Below are positions 54,580-63,406 of a stretch of DNA of 64,000 nt, piece by piece. Both the position numbers and the translations under genes were made by a program. The notes under the pieces are model-generated. The model searched no databases. It saw nothing but the letters and a program-made list of their open reading frames with translations, and was not told where the DNA came from. The stretch is from Rheinheimera sp. UJ63 (GTDB lineage Bacteria > Pseudomonadota > Gammaproteobacteria > Enterobacterales > Alteromonadaceae). Within the stretch, counting starts at the first letter, position 1; every line of letters begins with the position of its first letter. The stretch lies in assembly GCF_021568285.1 (NCBI RefSeq), contig NZ_JAKGTQ010000001.1:1-64000 (forward strand), given 5' to 3'.

Positions 54580-55911
54580 TTAACGGGCGGCCCACTGTCG
54601 CCACTTATGGCCTTTAAAGGCATAAAATAAGATAAACACATAACAAGGCAGTAATAACCAATACGCTTGTTGGTTACTGCCACTTTGCTCCGCCAAGTAA
54701 CCATAAGTTAACGGCAACACCGCCCCACCCGCGATGCCCATAATCAATAGCGCTGAGCCTGTCGCCGTTAATTTACCTAAACCTTCTAAAGCCAGAGGCC
54801 ACACGGCTGGCCAGACTAACGCATTGGCTAAACCTAACAAGGCTAAAAACATTACTGAGTCAGGCACGGTGGCAAAACCTAACCAGCCAATCAGCACGCT
54901 CGATAACCACTGGCTATCAGTTGAAGCAAAGATCACCCCCAAACTAAAGCCAATTCCGCTTAATGCTGAGATTTGTAAAGCGCGAGCTTGGCTTAACCAG
55001 CGTGGGATCAATACCACGCCTAGCACATAGCCCAGCACCATAAAACTCATGGTATAAGACGTTAACACACCGAAATGCCCAACCGCTAAATGCTTACCAT
55101 AAAGTGCAATGGTATCACCGGCAATCACCTCTACCCCGACATAACAAAACAATGCCAGCACCCCAAATACCAACTGTGGCTTAGCCAATACTGCACGTAA
55201 ATGATTGCTGTCGCGCTGAGTCGCGGTCTCGCTGGCGGGTAATTCAGGTAAGGGGGCAAAACCGATAAAGAACGCTAATAGCAGTAATGCGCCCGTCATA
55301 TAAAGATAAGGCAGCACTAAGCGCTCTGATAACGTAGCCAATTGCACTTGCTGTTCTACCTCAGACAATTTAGCCAAGGCTTCGGCAGAGAATTGATCGA
55401 TATTACTCAGCACCATAGAGGCAAACACAAACGGCACAATAATACCGGCGGCCTTGTTAACAATACCCATAATACTGATGCGCATAGCGGCACTTTCACG
55501 TGGGCCAATACAAACGATATAAGGGTTTGTTGCCGTTTGTAAAATGGTTAAGCCGGTACCCAGGGTAAATAACGCGAATAAAAATAACGGATACCAGGCG
55601 CTTTGTGCCGCAGGAATAAATAATAAAGCGCCAACGGCCATAATCAGTAAGCCCGCCAACATACTCTTTTTATAACCCAATAGATTTAATAAAAATGACA
55701 TGGGTAAGGCCATTACCGTGTAGGCAATATAAAAGGCGGTGGTAACAAAAAAGGCTTGAAACTCGTTTAGCTGACAAACAATTTGTAAAAAGGGGATCAG
55801 CGCACCATTAAGCCAGGTGACAAAACCAAACACAAAGAACAAGATGCCGATAATCAACATTGGGCCTAGCGTTGAAACGGTCGAGGGTGCGCGCAAAGAC
55901 TTATCCATCAT
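54580..55911 (-). CDS. nagP: N-acetylglucosamine MFS permease NagP (FucP/GluP-like)
   Basis: A 443-aa 12-helix transporter of the FucP/glucose-galactose subgroup: FFVFGFVTWLNGALIPFLQI near residue 20, FITTAFYIAYTVMALP-like helix 2 and TATNPYIVCIGPRESAAMR. Such a permease linked to nagA and nagB is the NagP of Shewanella and other Alteromonadales. It is co-directional with nagA (38-base gap), so the two are probably one operon with nagA first. Confidence 0.87.
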   Translation of the reverse strand: MMDKSLRAPSTVSTLGPMLIIGILFFVFGFVTWLNGALIPFLQIVCQLNEFQAFFVTTAFYIAYTVMALPMSFLLNLLGYKKSMLAGLLIMAVGALLFIPAAQSAWYPLFLFALFTLGTGLTILQTATNPYIVCIGPRESAAMRISIMGIVNKAAGIIVPFVFASMVLSNIDQFSAEALAKLSEVEQQVQLATLSERLVLPYLYMTGALLLLAFFIGFAPLPELPASETATQRDSNHLRAVLAKPQLVFGVLALFCYVGVEVIAGDTIALYGKHLAVGHFGVLTSYTMSFMVLGYVLGVVLIPRWLSQARALQISALSGIGFSLGVIFASTDSQWLSSVLIGWLGFATVPDSVMFLALLGLANALVWPAVWPLALEGLGKLTATGSALLIMGIAGGAVLPLTYGYLAEQSGSNQQAYWLLLPCYVFILFYAFKGHKWRQWAAR

Positions 55912-55936
55912 ATTTCCTGCCAGCTGTATAAAGGTT

Positions 55937-55964
55937 AGTTTTTAGTTTTTAGTTTTTAGTTTTT
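55937..55964. repeat. Heptanucleotide tandem repeat (AGTTTTT)x4 across the nagA stop
   Basis: Four perfect copies of AGTTTTT occupy 55937-55943, 55944-55950, 55951-55957 and 55958-55964. On the coding strand they read AAAAACT and include the last codons and stop of nagA, plus the intergenic space before nagP. The unit length is not a multiple of three, so gain or loss of units moves the stop frame. Confidence 0.9.
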
Positions 55965-57076
55965 AAATAATGAGCCTGCCCCGCGATCCAGCAGCCTTCT
56001 ACCTCTATATCGTCATTCAGTAAGGTGAAATCGGCCCGATAACCTGGCAGCAAATGACCATATTGCTGCTCGATCCCCAGCGCTTGCGCCGGATAAAGCG
56101 ACGCCATGCGCAGCGCTTCATCCAATGCCACACCCAATGTTGTCACGGCATAACGCACCGCCGATGCCATATCTAATACGGAACCGGCTAACGCGCCCGC
56201 TTCATTGGTCAGCTTATTGCCTTCGCGGCGCACTACACCGTCAAAAAAAGCAAATTCGCTTTCAGACGTGCCCACCGGCGACATCGCATCGGTGACCAAC
56301 AACACTTTACCCGTCGGCTTGGCTAATAACGCCAGTTTTGCGGCAATGGCATCGATATGTAAGCCGTCGAGAATAATGCCACACCAACTATCGGCATCCG
56401 TTAGTGCTACGCCCACCATACCAGGTTGGCGCGAAGTAAAGGCTGACATCGCATTGTATAAATGGGTAAAGCCATTGGCCCCGGCTTGCAGTGCCTGCTG
56501 CACTGTGGCGGCATCGGCATTAGAATGGCCGAGCCAAACATGGCTTCCACTGGCTTTTAATGCTTGAATTTGTTCTGGAGAGACATTTTCAGGAGCCACG
56601 GTGAGTAAACGACATCCTAAATCTGAACGCTGATAAAGCGCCAGCTCAGCGGCCGTTAAAGCACGAATATGTTGCTGCGGATGCACGCCTTTTTTTGGCA
56701 CCGATAAATGAGGCCCTTCAAAATGGACGCCCAAAATGCCCGCTTGTTGCTGGCTTAGCGCGGCAGCAATGGTCGTAGCGGCCTGTTGCATCACGTTTAA
56801 ACTGTCGGTGATCACCGTCGGTAGCATAGCGGTAGTACCAAACTGAGCATGCGCTTGTACCATGGTGTGCAAAGTTTCGCTGGTAGGCGCGGTATTAAAT
56901 AAAGCGCCGCCACCGCCGTTAACCTGCAAATCGATAAAGCCTGGCACTAACATCCCGGCTAACACCTGACCACTCGCCGCTTGGATCTGACTGATCCGCC
57001 CCTGCGCTAACAGCACTTCTACATTATGATGCCAATTTGCACCGTCGAATAATTGAGCCACCGCTACGCGCTGCAT
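55949..57076 (-). CDS. nagA: N-acetylglucosamine-6-phosphate deacetylase
   Basis: A 375-aa amidohydrolase with VPGFIDLQVNGGGGALFNTA, GVHFEGPHLSVPKKGVHP (metal ligand Glu120), LGHSNADA (His184), GFTHLYNAMSAF (His205) and TDAMSPVG (catalytic Asp263). It removes acetate from GlcNAc-6-P ahead of NagB. A heptamer repeat forms its last codons. No GlcNAc kinase or NagR regulator is in the window. Confidence 0.94.
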   Translation of the reverse strand: MQRVAVAQLFDGANWHHNVEVLLAQGRISQIQAASGQVLAGMLVPGFIDLQVNGGGGALFNTAPTSETLHTMVQAHAQFGTTAMLPTVITDSLNVMQQAATTIAAALSQQQAGILGVHFEGPHLSVPKKGVHPQQHIRALTAAELALYQRSDLGCRLLTVAPENVSPEQIQALKASGSHVWLGHSNADAATVQQALQAGANGFTHLYNAMSAFTSRQPGMVGVALTDADSWCGIILDGLHIDAIAAKLALLAKPTGKVLLVTDAMSPVGTSESEFAFFDGVVRREGNKLTNEAGALAGSVLDMASAVRYAVTTLGVALDEALRMASLYPAQALGIEQQYGHLLPGYRADFTLLNDDIEVEGCWIAGQAHYLKTKN

Positions 57077-57278
57077 TGTGCTTCCTTTTGACTGAGAGTT
57101 TGCGGCATCAAGGTTAAATTAGGCCTCTAGCACAAGCTGATAGCGCAAAATAACGCTGTGTTAGCCACAGTGCAATGGCTTTTTTGTGAAGTATAACAAA
57201 ACACAAAGGCAGCTTGACCTTTGTGGTTGCGGTATGGCCCGTTTATCTTGGTTTAAGACACAAACAAATAAATGATAT

Positions 57279-58649
57279 TTAGTTATTAATTGCCACTCGA
57301 CCCGCATGGGCAAAACCCGCTACGCAACGACGCTGTGGCGCTAGGATAAATAAATCGCCATTTTGCCCAAGCAATTGTTGGCGCACCCCCGCGAGCTTTG
57401 CAACTTGGGCATTCGCTTGCATATGCGCGGCTTCACCGTGCACCGGCACGGCAATCTCGGGTTGTACATAACGATAGAGGAGATCCAGCTCACCTTGGTT
57501 GGGATGCCCAGATACATGGATGGGCAATAAGGTATCGGCTTGTTGTAACACCTGCACTTTTTTGGCTTTTAATTTATCGACCATTCGAGAAATCAGCATT
57601 TCATTACCGGGGATCAGCATGGCACTGAAAATCACCAAGTCGTCAGGCTCTAATAATAATTGCCGATGCCGATCTTCTGCTAACTTGGTTAAAGCGGCTT
57701 TAGGCTCGCCTTGACTGCCGGTGGCGACCACTAGCACTTCCTCGGGCGGTAAAAAGCCCACATGCTCGTTGGCAATCAGTGGAATATCTTCTGGCCAAAA
57801 GCCACATTGCCGCGCCGCGCCCACCATGTTCTCCATGGCGCGGCCAAATAGCGCTAAATAACGGCCGCTTTGCTTGGCGATGCGCCCTAAGCTGATTAAA
57901 CGGCCGATATTGCTACTAAAACCGGTCACCACCACTCGTCGTTTAAACGGTTGGATCACCGTTAATAAGGCTTGGTAACAGGCCGTTTCAGATAACGAAA
58001 AACCACTTTTTAAGGCATTGGTTGAATCACACACCATTGCAGTAATGCCCTGTTTGGCTAAGCGTTTAAACACTTGCGGTTTAAAGGCTCGGCCTAAAAT
58101 CGGTGCCGCATCCATTTTCCAATCGGCGGTATGAAACACTTTACCGGCGGCAGTGGTGATCAGCAGTGCCTGCGGCTCTGGAATAGAATGGGTGATATTC
58201 AGCCAATTGATAACAAAAGGCCCACAATGACAGGTGCCGCCGGGCGGTATTTCAATAATGGGCATATCTGCTGATAAACCCGAGCGAGCAATTTTGCGGC
58301 GTAAAATTTCTGCGGCAAAGGGCGTGCAATACACGGGCGCTTGCAAGCGTGGCCATAAGTACGGCAAGGCACCAATATGATCTTCATGCGCATGCGTAAT
58401 AATAATGGCGCAAAGTCGTTCGCGCTGCTGACTAATAAAGGCAGGATCAGCAGCCTGCACTTCAGCGGTTAATGTTTGCGTGGTAGGCTGCAGCGGGTTG
58501 TAAAAAGTTACACCACAATCGACCATCAACCATTGACCGTCATGACCGTATAAATTCAGGTTCATGCCAATTTCACCACAGCCACCCAGTGGTAAAAACC
58601 ATAATTCTTTGGCACTAGGTAACCGCTCTGCCACTGCTGCGTGCGTCAA
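57279..58649 (-). CDS. Ribonuclease J-like metallo-beta-lactamase protein
   Basis: A 456-aa MBL/beta-CASP protein: LPLGGCGEIGMNLNLYG, the zinc motif HAHEDH (H86, H88, D90, H91), HTADWKMD, the beta-CASP motifs, and HVSGHPNQGELDLLYRYVQP with VPVHGEAAHM. It resembles RNase J but is shorter than the ~550-aa canonical enzymes, lacking the extended C-terminal domain. RNase J is uncommon in gammaproteobacteria, which mainly use RNase E, so this is likely the accessory short RNase J-like type. Confidence 0.85.
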   Translation of the reverse strand: MTHAAVAERLPSAKELWFLPLGGCGEIGMNLNLYGHDGQWLMVDCGVTFYNPLQPTTQTLTAEVQAADPAFISQQRERLCAIIITHAHEDHIGALPYLWPRLQAPVYCTPFAAEILRRKIARSGLSADMPIIEIPPGGTCHCGPFVINWLNITHSIPEPQALLITTAAGKVFHTADWKMDAAPILGRAFKPQVFKRLAKQGITAMVCDSTNALKSGFSLSETACYQALLTVIQPFKRRVVVTGFSSNIGRLISLGRIAKQSGRYLALFGRAMENMVGAARQCGFWPEDIPLIANEHVGFLPPEEVLVVATGSQGEPKAALTKLAEDRHRQLLLEPDDLVIFSAMLIPGNEMLISRMVDKLKAKKVQVLQQADTLLPIHVSGHPNQGELDLLYRYVQPEIAVPVHGEAAHMQANAQVAKLAGVRQQLLGQNGDLFILAPQRRCVAGFAHAGRVAINN

Positions 58650-58844
58650 AATAGCCTCGTGTAAAATTGCTTAGCGCTAAAGTGCTCACTAGTATCACTT
58701 TTTTTGCTTTAGCTGCTGTAAAAGCCTAATCATAAAGCATTAGGTACGTCAAATATACGAAAATGGCTCGCTTTCATGGGTATCGCTGTTAAATCCCGTT
58801 AATTTTTTACCTTTCAGTATTAAATGATCCTACTTGGGTGCTGT

Positions 58845-58860
58845 CTTAATAAAGTCTTAA
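58845..58860 (+). promoter_or_regulatory. QseB/PmrA-like box upstream of the hemolysin-family operon
   Basis: CTTAA (58845-58849), six bases TAAAGT, CTTAA (58856-58860): an exact CTTAA-N6-CTTAA direct repeat with 11-base periodicity, as bound by QseB/PmrA-type OmpR-family regulators. It ends 47 bases before the operon start codon. A similar box precedes the response regulator gene at 63407. Confidence 0.72.
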
Positions 58861-58907
58861 GGTTCGGCATTTAAATTGGTCACAGTTTGCTTTACTAAGG
58901 CCACCTT

Positions 58908-59618
58908 ATGACTCAGTTCGCTGCGCTTAACGCTTTGCCCCGCCCTTTTTTTGGCGATTGTTTGGCGCTGCAAAGCAGTAAATTGACACTGCATACAAGG
59001 CACAGCGCTGATCGCACTGAGATAGAACAGTTTATTCAACAGCAATTTCGACAGCACCATCAAGCCGACATCAATTTTTTTATGCCGGTGCTACTAAGCT
59101 TGCACTGCGCCGGGCAATTAACCGCCGTGGTGGGTTTAACTGCCGCCGCTTCGCAACCCTTGTTTTTAGAGCAATATTTACCGGCACCGATTGAACAGGT
59201 ATTAAGTGCTCAACAGCAAATTGAGGTTCCACGCCAACATATTTTAGAAGTGGGTAATTTGGTCGCCAGTCGCAGTGGCAGCAGTTTGTTACTAATGGTG
59301 GTGTTAAGTGAACTGATCGCTGCATCGCCTTACCAATGGATCGCCTTTACCGCGACCCGTGAAGTGCAGTCCTTATTGAGTAAATTGCATTATCAACCGC
59401 TGGCTTTGGCCCCCGCCGATGTGAGCAAATTAGCCGACAACCCCACAGGCTGGGGCCGCTATTATCAAAAACAACCTACCGTTATGGCAGGGCATGCGTT
59501 GCCGGCGATAGCCAGTGCGCAACAACTCACCCGCTATCAGCTGATCAAACGGCTATTTTCCGAGCAAATTACACAGATCAGTACCGAACTTAACCTATTG
59601 GAGCACTCTTATGCTTAA
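58908..59618 (+). CDS. Thermostable hemolysin-family protein
   Basis: A 236-aa protein. FIQQQFRQHHQADINFFMPVLLSL, LEQYLPAPIEQVLS, ILEVGNLVASRSGSSLLLMVVL and WIAFTATREVQSLLSKL are characteristic of the thermostable hemolysin family, which has a GNAT-like fold. There is no signal peptide, so despite the name an acyltransferase-like role is plausible, and whether it is haemolytic cannot be inferred. It is the first gene of a five-gene operon and overlaps the AMP-ligase gene by 8 bases. Confidence 0.85.
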   Translation: MTQFAALNALPRPFFGDCLALQSSKLTLHTRHSADRTEIEQFIQQQFRQHHQADINFFMPVLLSLHCAGQLTAVVGLTAAASQPLFLEQYLPAPIEQVLSAQQQIEVPRQHILEVGNLVASRSGSSLLLMVVLSELIAASPYQWIAFTATREVQSLLSKLHYQPLALAPADVSKLADNPTGWGRYYQKQPTVMAGHALPAIASAQQLTRYQLIKRLFSEQITQISTELNLLEHSYA

Positions 59619-61143
59619 TACCGTGCCCGTGTCGCATGCTCAGTTGCTGCAATTTGCCGATCGCATCGCTTTAGACGATGGCGAACAGCAACTCAGTTAT
59701 CATGAGTTGGCTTTGCAAGTATCGATCCTCAGTGCGTGGCTAGTCGCCTCGCCGTATCAACGCATTGCGATCAGTGGTGATAACAGTATCGCCTGGGTCA
59801 TTGCCGATCTGGCATTGGCACAAGCGAATAAAATTGCCATCCCTGTACCGGTGTTTTTCTCTGCTCAGCAGCAACAATTTATGTTGGCTGAAGCCGGTGT
59901 TGAATTATTACTGCAAACACAAGCCACTGAACAAAGTCAGCCAACGGTTATTGACGGCTTATGGGCAAAGCGCCTTAACCCGGTCGAACATCATGCTGCC
60001 AGCATGCCGATCAGCAGTGGCAAAATTACTTTTACCTCGGGCACTACCTCAACCCCGAAGGGCGTATGCTTAAGCTGGCAACAACAAGCCGCCACCTGCG
60101 ATGGCTTACAACAGGCTTTAGCCGAGCAGTTTAGCGCTGCGCCTCAGCTGCATTATTGCTTATTGCCGTTGGCCACTTTATTAGAAAACGTTGCAGGCGT
60201 GTATTTGCCGCTGCGTTTAGGGCAGCGTGTTTTAATGCTTAGCGCCGCTAAAACCGGCCTGGCTGGCAGCTCGGGTTTAGATTTGCCGACCTTTATTGCC
60301 AGCTTATTGCAATATCGGCCAGCCAGTTTGATTTTAACGCCGCAGCTGTTACAAGCGTTACTGCTGATCTGCCGGCAGCATCCTGAGCTAAGCCGCACCT
60401 TTCGCTTTATCGCCGTAGGCGGTGCGCATTGTGCCAAAGCTTTGTTAACTCAGGCGGCAGCGCTGAAGTTACCAATTTTTCAAGGTTATGGTTTATCGGA
60501 AGCGGGCTCTGTGGTCGCGTTAAATTTACCGCAGCAACAACGTCAAAACAGTGCGGGTAAACCCCTGCCCCATGTTGCTGTGCGTGTGCGTCAGCAACAT
60601 ATTGAAGTGAATGGCCAGCTTTTTAGTGGTTACCTTGGTGAGATGCCACGCGATCCAGAGGCGTGGTTAGATACCGGCGATCTGGGTTATCTGGATGAAG
60701 ACGGCTATTTGGTGATCCAAGGGCGCAGCAAACATCTGCTGATCAGCAGTTATGGTCGAAATATTTCGCCAGAATGGCTCGAAGCCGAATTACAAAGTTG
60801 CCCCGCCATTGCTCAGGCGATGGTGCTAGGAGATGCCAAGCCTTGGTTAAGTGTGGTGCTGACACTTCGCGCCAATGCCAGCAAACAGACTTTACAACAG
60901 CAATTAAGCCAACTTAATACGCAATTACCTGATTATGCGCGCCTGCGAACGGTATTGGTGATAAACACCCCATTTACCCAAGCGAATCAGCAATTAACCG
61001 CCAATGGCCGATTGCGCCGCCAGCCGATTATTGAGCAGTATCAAACCGCCATTGAGCAGCTATATCAGCAACAACCCGATCCGCTTATTCCCACCATTAT
61101 GGCAGTCGCTGCCAAAGAGGAGTTAACTTATGAGTTTTTTTAA
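59611..61143 (+). CDS. AMP-forming acyl-CoA/acid ligase family protein
   Basis: A 510-aa ANL enzyme. The P-loop is FTSGTTSTPKGV (141-152), with A5-type GYGLSEAG, A7-type DTGDLGYLDEDGYLVIQGR and SYGRNISPEWLE. At the position of the catalytic A10 lysine the sequence reads LTANGRLRR, with Arg instead of Lys, which may reduce adenylation. It probably activates a fatty acid. It overlaps both neighbours (8 and 14 bases). Confidence 0.88.
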   Translation: MLNTVPVSHAQLLQFADRIALDDGEQQLSYHELALQVSILSAWLVASPYQRIAISGDNSIAWVIADLALAQANKIAIPVPVFFSAQQQQFMLAEAGVELLLQTQATEQSQPTVIDGLWAKRLNPVEHHAASMPISSGKITFTSGTTSTPKGVCLSWQQQAATCDGLQQALAEQFSAAPQLHYCLLPLATLLENVAGVYLPLRLGQRVLMLSAAKTGLAGSSGLDLPTFIASLLQYRPASLILTPQLLQALLLICRQHPELSRTFRFIAVGGAHCAKALLTQAAALKLPIFQGYGLSEAGSVVALNLPQQQRQNSAGKPLPHVAVRVRQQHIEVNGQLFSGYLGEMPRDPEAWLDTGDLGYLDEDGYLVIQGRSKHLLISSYGRNISPEWLEAELQSCPAIAQAMVLGDAKPWLSVVLTLRANASKQTLQQQLSQLNTQLPDYARLRTVLVINTPFTQANQQLTANGRLRRQPIIEQYQTAIEQLYQQQPDPLIPTIMAVAAKEELTYEFF

Positions 61144-61804
61144 CACACTAATGGCACAAACCAGCAATGAGCGGCAATACCTGTTATCCGCACCGCTGAT
61201 CCAGCGCTGTTTAGCGGCTCAAAGCTTTAATTTGGCTGAGTATCAGGCGTTTTTAACCGAAGCCTACCATCACGTTAAGCATACTGTGCCCTTGTTGATG
61301 GCTGTAGGCAGCAGACTGCGTAGCGACCAAGAATATTATCGCGAAGCCATTGCCGAATATATTGAGGAAGAATTAGGCCATCAAGAGTGGGTGTTAAACG
61401 ATGTTGCCGCCTGTGGTGTGGACAAAGAAAGCGTTCGACATGGCCAGCCCCGCCTAGCAACCGAGTTAATGGTGGCTTATGCCTACGACACCGTGCTGCG
61501 CAAAAATCCGTTAGCGTTTTTCGGTATGGTATTAGTGCTAGAAGGCACCAGTGTTAATTTGGCCACGCAAGCAGCAGACATTATTCAACAGCAATTGGGC
61601 TTACCGAATAAAGCCTTTAGTTATCTGCGTTCACACGGCAGCTTGGATATTGAACATCTGACGTTTTTTGAAAAATTAATGGACACCATTACCGATAGCG
61701 CTGATCAAGCTGCCATCATTCATGCCGCAAAAGTATTTTATCAGTTGTATGGCAATATCTTTCGCAGTATCGAAAACGCGCCATCGCAGCAGGAGGCCGC
61801 ATGA
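61130..61804 (+). CDS. Heme-oxygenase-fold iron enzyme (TenA/UndA-like)
   Basis: A 224-aa all-helical protein of the TenA/heme-oxygenase-like diiron superfamily. Likely metal ligands are in AYHHVKH (H47/H48), EYIEEELGHQEW (E79-E81, H84), VLEGTS (E138) and SLDIEHLTFF (D173, H176). The E-x-x-H and D-x-x-H arrangement resembles UndA, which makes terminal alkenes from medium-chain fatty acids, rather than thiaminase TenA. With an AMP-ligase and an SDR beside it, a fatty acid-derived product is likely (inference). Confidence 0.8.
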   Translation: MSFFNTLMAQTSNERQYLLSAPLIQRCLAAQSFNLAEYQAFLTEAYHHVKHTVPLLMAVGSRLRSDQEYYREAIAEYIEEELGHQEWVLNDVAACGVDKESVRHGQPRLATELMVAYAYDTVLRKNPLAFFGMVLVLEGTSVNLATQAADIIQQQLGLPNKAFSYLRSHGSLDIEHLTFFEKLMDTITDSADQAAIIHAAKVFYQLYGNIFRSIENAPSQQEAA

Positions 61805-62616
61805 CATTGCAGGCTAAAGCCGTCTTATTAACCGGTGCCAGTGGCGGGATTGGTCAGGCTTTAGCACAGCAACTGGACCAAGCAGGAGCAACACTCTGGT
61901 TAACCGGTAGAAACGTAGCTGCACTTCAGGCCTTAGCCGCTAAACTCAGTCGGCCAGCGCATATTGTCATCGCTGATCTTACCAGTAGCGCCGGTCGACA
62001 GCACCTGCTAGAGCGCTTAGGCACAGAGCCATTAGATGCTGTGGTGTTTGCTGCCGGCACTAACCACTTTGCTTTACTGGGCGATCAAAGTGCAGAGCAG
62101 CTAAGCCAGCTAATTAATACCAATTTACTGGCGCCAATGCAGCTAACACAAAGCTTATTGCCGCGATTAAGTGCCGATGCGCGCTTACTGTATATTGGCT
62201 CAAGCTTAGGCGCCATCGGTTATCCCGGTTTTGCCGCCTATGGTGCCAGTAAGGCGGGCCTGCGCAGTTTTGCTCAAGCACTCCGCCGTGAGTGGGCCGA
62301 TAGCCCACGTCAAATTTGTCATATCGCGCCTCGCGCCACCCAAACCGAGATGAACAGCGCGGCGATGCAGCAAATGAATCAGCAATTAAAGGTCAAGGCC
62401 GATAGCCCCCAGTGGGTTGCCAGCCAAATACTGCGGCAACTGCAAGCAGCACACATGCACGATCAAGATTTAGGTTATCCGGAAAAACTGTTTATCCGCA
62501 TCAATGCTGTATTGCCAGGGGTGGTCGATAACGCCATTACTGGTCAATTACCGGTGATTAAACGCTTTGCAAAACAAAACGTCAGCCAAGCGCTGACGAC
62601 AGGAGAGGCTTTATGA
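61801..62616 (+). CDS. Short-chain dehydrogenase/reductase
   Basis: A 271-aa classical SDR with cofactor motif TGASGGIGQA (11-20), FAAGTN in place of the NNAG motif, catalytic Ser134/135 in IGSSLGAIGY, and YGASKAG with Tyr147 and Lys151. The substrate is unknown; the operon suggests an acyl-derived ketone or aldehyde. It overlaps the UndA-like gene and the TPR gene by 4 bases each, so translation is coupled. Confidence 0.9.
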   Translation: MTLQAKAVLLTGASGGIGQALAQQLDQAGATLWLTGRNVAALQALAAKLSRPAHIVIADLTSSAGRQHLLERLGTEPLDAVVFAAGTNHFALLGDQSAEQLSQLINTNLLAPMQLTQSLLPRLSADARLLYIGSSLGAIGYPGFAAYGASKAGLRSFAQALRREWADSPRQICHIAPRATQTEMNSAAMQQMNQQLKVKADSPQWVASQILRQLQAAHMHDQDLGYPEKLFIRINAVLPGVVDNAITGQLPVIKRFAKQNVSQALTTGEAL

Positions 62617-63260
62617 ACACTTATCAATCTTTACTCGTGAGTACCTTGTTAAGCAGCGCCTTGTTATTCAGCGCGACCAGTTACGGAATTGAGTTACCAC
62701 AGCTGCAACAGCGTTGGGCCGAGATTAAATATCAACAAACCGGTAAGCAGCAAGAAAGCGCTTATCAAGCGTTATTAACTGCAGCCAGCGCCGCCCGTGC
62801 CGAACACGCTAATGATGCGAATTATCTTATTTGGGAAGGGATTATTCGCTCAACCTATGCCGGCGCCGTGGGCGGTTTATCTGCACTCAGTGAAGTGAAA
62901 GCGGCGCGCAGCTTGTTTGAACAAGCCATTGAGCTGGATGCCAATGCCTTAGATGGCTCGGCTTATACCAGCTTAGGCTCATTGTATTATCAAGTGCCTG
63001 GCTGGCCTGTTGGCTTTGGCAGCGATAAAAAAGCCCGTGAATATTTACTCAAAGGCCTGGCGGTTAACCCTAACGGTATTGATGCTAACTATTTTTACGG
63101 TGATTTTTTACTGCAACAAAAAGACTATCAAGCCGCCATAGCCGCCTTTGAAAAAGCGCTGGCGGCACCAGATAGACCCGGCCGTGAGCAAGCCGATCTC
63201 GGCCGTCGCCAAGAAATAATGCAAGCCTTAAGCCTCGCGCAACAAAAAAAGGCTAAATAA
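62613..63260 (+). CDS. Secreted TPR-repeat protein of the UndA-like operon
   Basis: A 215-aa protein with a signal peptide (to about residue 26, TSYGIELPQL) and two or three TPR-like repeats: ARSLFEQAIELDANALDGSA, AREYLLKGLAVNPNGIDANY and YQAAIAAFEKALAAP. It is probably periplasmic. It is the last gene of the tightly coupled five-gene operon (4-base overlap with the SDR gene), suggesting a scaffold or sensory role in the same process. Confidence 0.8.
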   Translation: MNTYQSLLVSTLLSSALLFSATSYGIELPQLQQRWAEIKYQQTGKQQESAYQALLTAASAARAEHANDANYLIWEGIIRSTYAGAVGGLSALSEVKAARSLFEQAIELDANALDGSAYTSLGSLYYQVPGWPVGFGSDKKAREYLLKGLAVNPNGIDANYFYGDFLLQQKDYQAAIAAFEKALAAPDRPGREQADLGRRQEIMQALSLAQQKKAK

Positions 63261-63318
63261 CACGCCAAGCGTTTTATAGTGTGTTTCATTCGCCAATATA
63301 AAAACGGCAAGCACGGGT

Positions 63319-63335
63319 TCTCGCTTGTAGCGAGA
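63319..63335. repeat. Short hairpin after the operon
   Basis: TCTCGCT (63319-63325) and AGCGAGA (63329-63335) form a 7-bp perfect stem with a 3-base loop, 58 bases after the TPR gene stop. No T tract follows, so it is only a weak terminator candidate. Confidence 0.4.
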
Positions 63336-63339
63336 CCTC

Positions 63340-63366
63340 GTTAAGCCTATCTTAAGTGAATAATAT
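63340..63366 (+). promoter_or_regulatory. QseB/PmrA-like box and -10 element before the response regulator
   Basis: GTTAA (63340-63344), six bases GCCTAT, CTTAA (63351-63355), followed by TAATAT (63361-63366) as a likely -10 element. It differs from the CTTAA-N6-CTTAA pattern by one base and suggests autoregulation of the downstream regulator, together with control of the operon at 58908. Confidence 0.65.
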
Positions 63367-63406
63367 GAATGTCTTGGCAGAATTAGCCAGCAGCAGGAGC
63401 AAGCCG

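Noticed and set aside
61130-61804. Thiaminase II (TenA) for thiamin salvage
   Set aside because: No thiamin genes are near, and the E-x-x-H / D-x-x-H ligand pattern fits iron-dependent heme-oxygenase-fold enzymes better than TenA.
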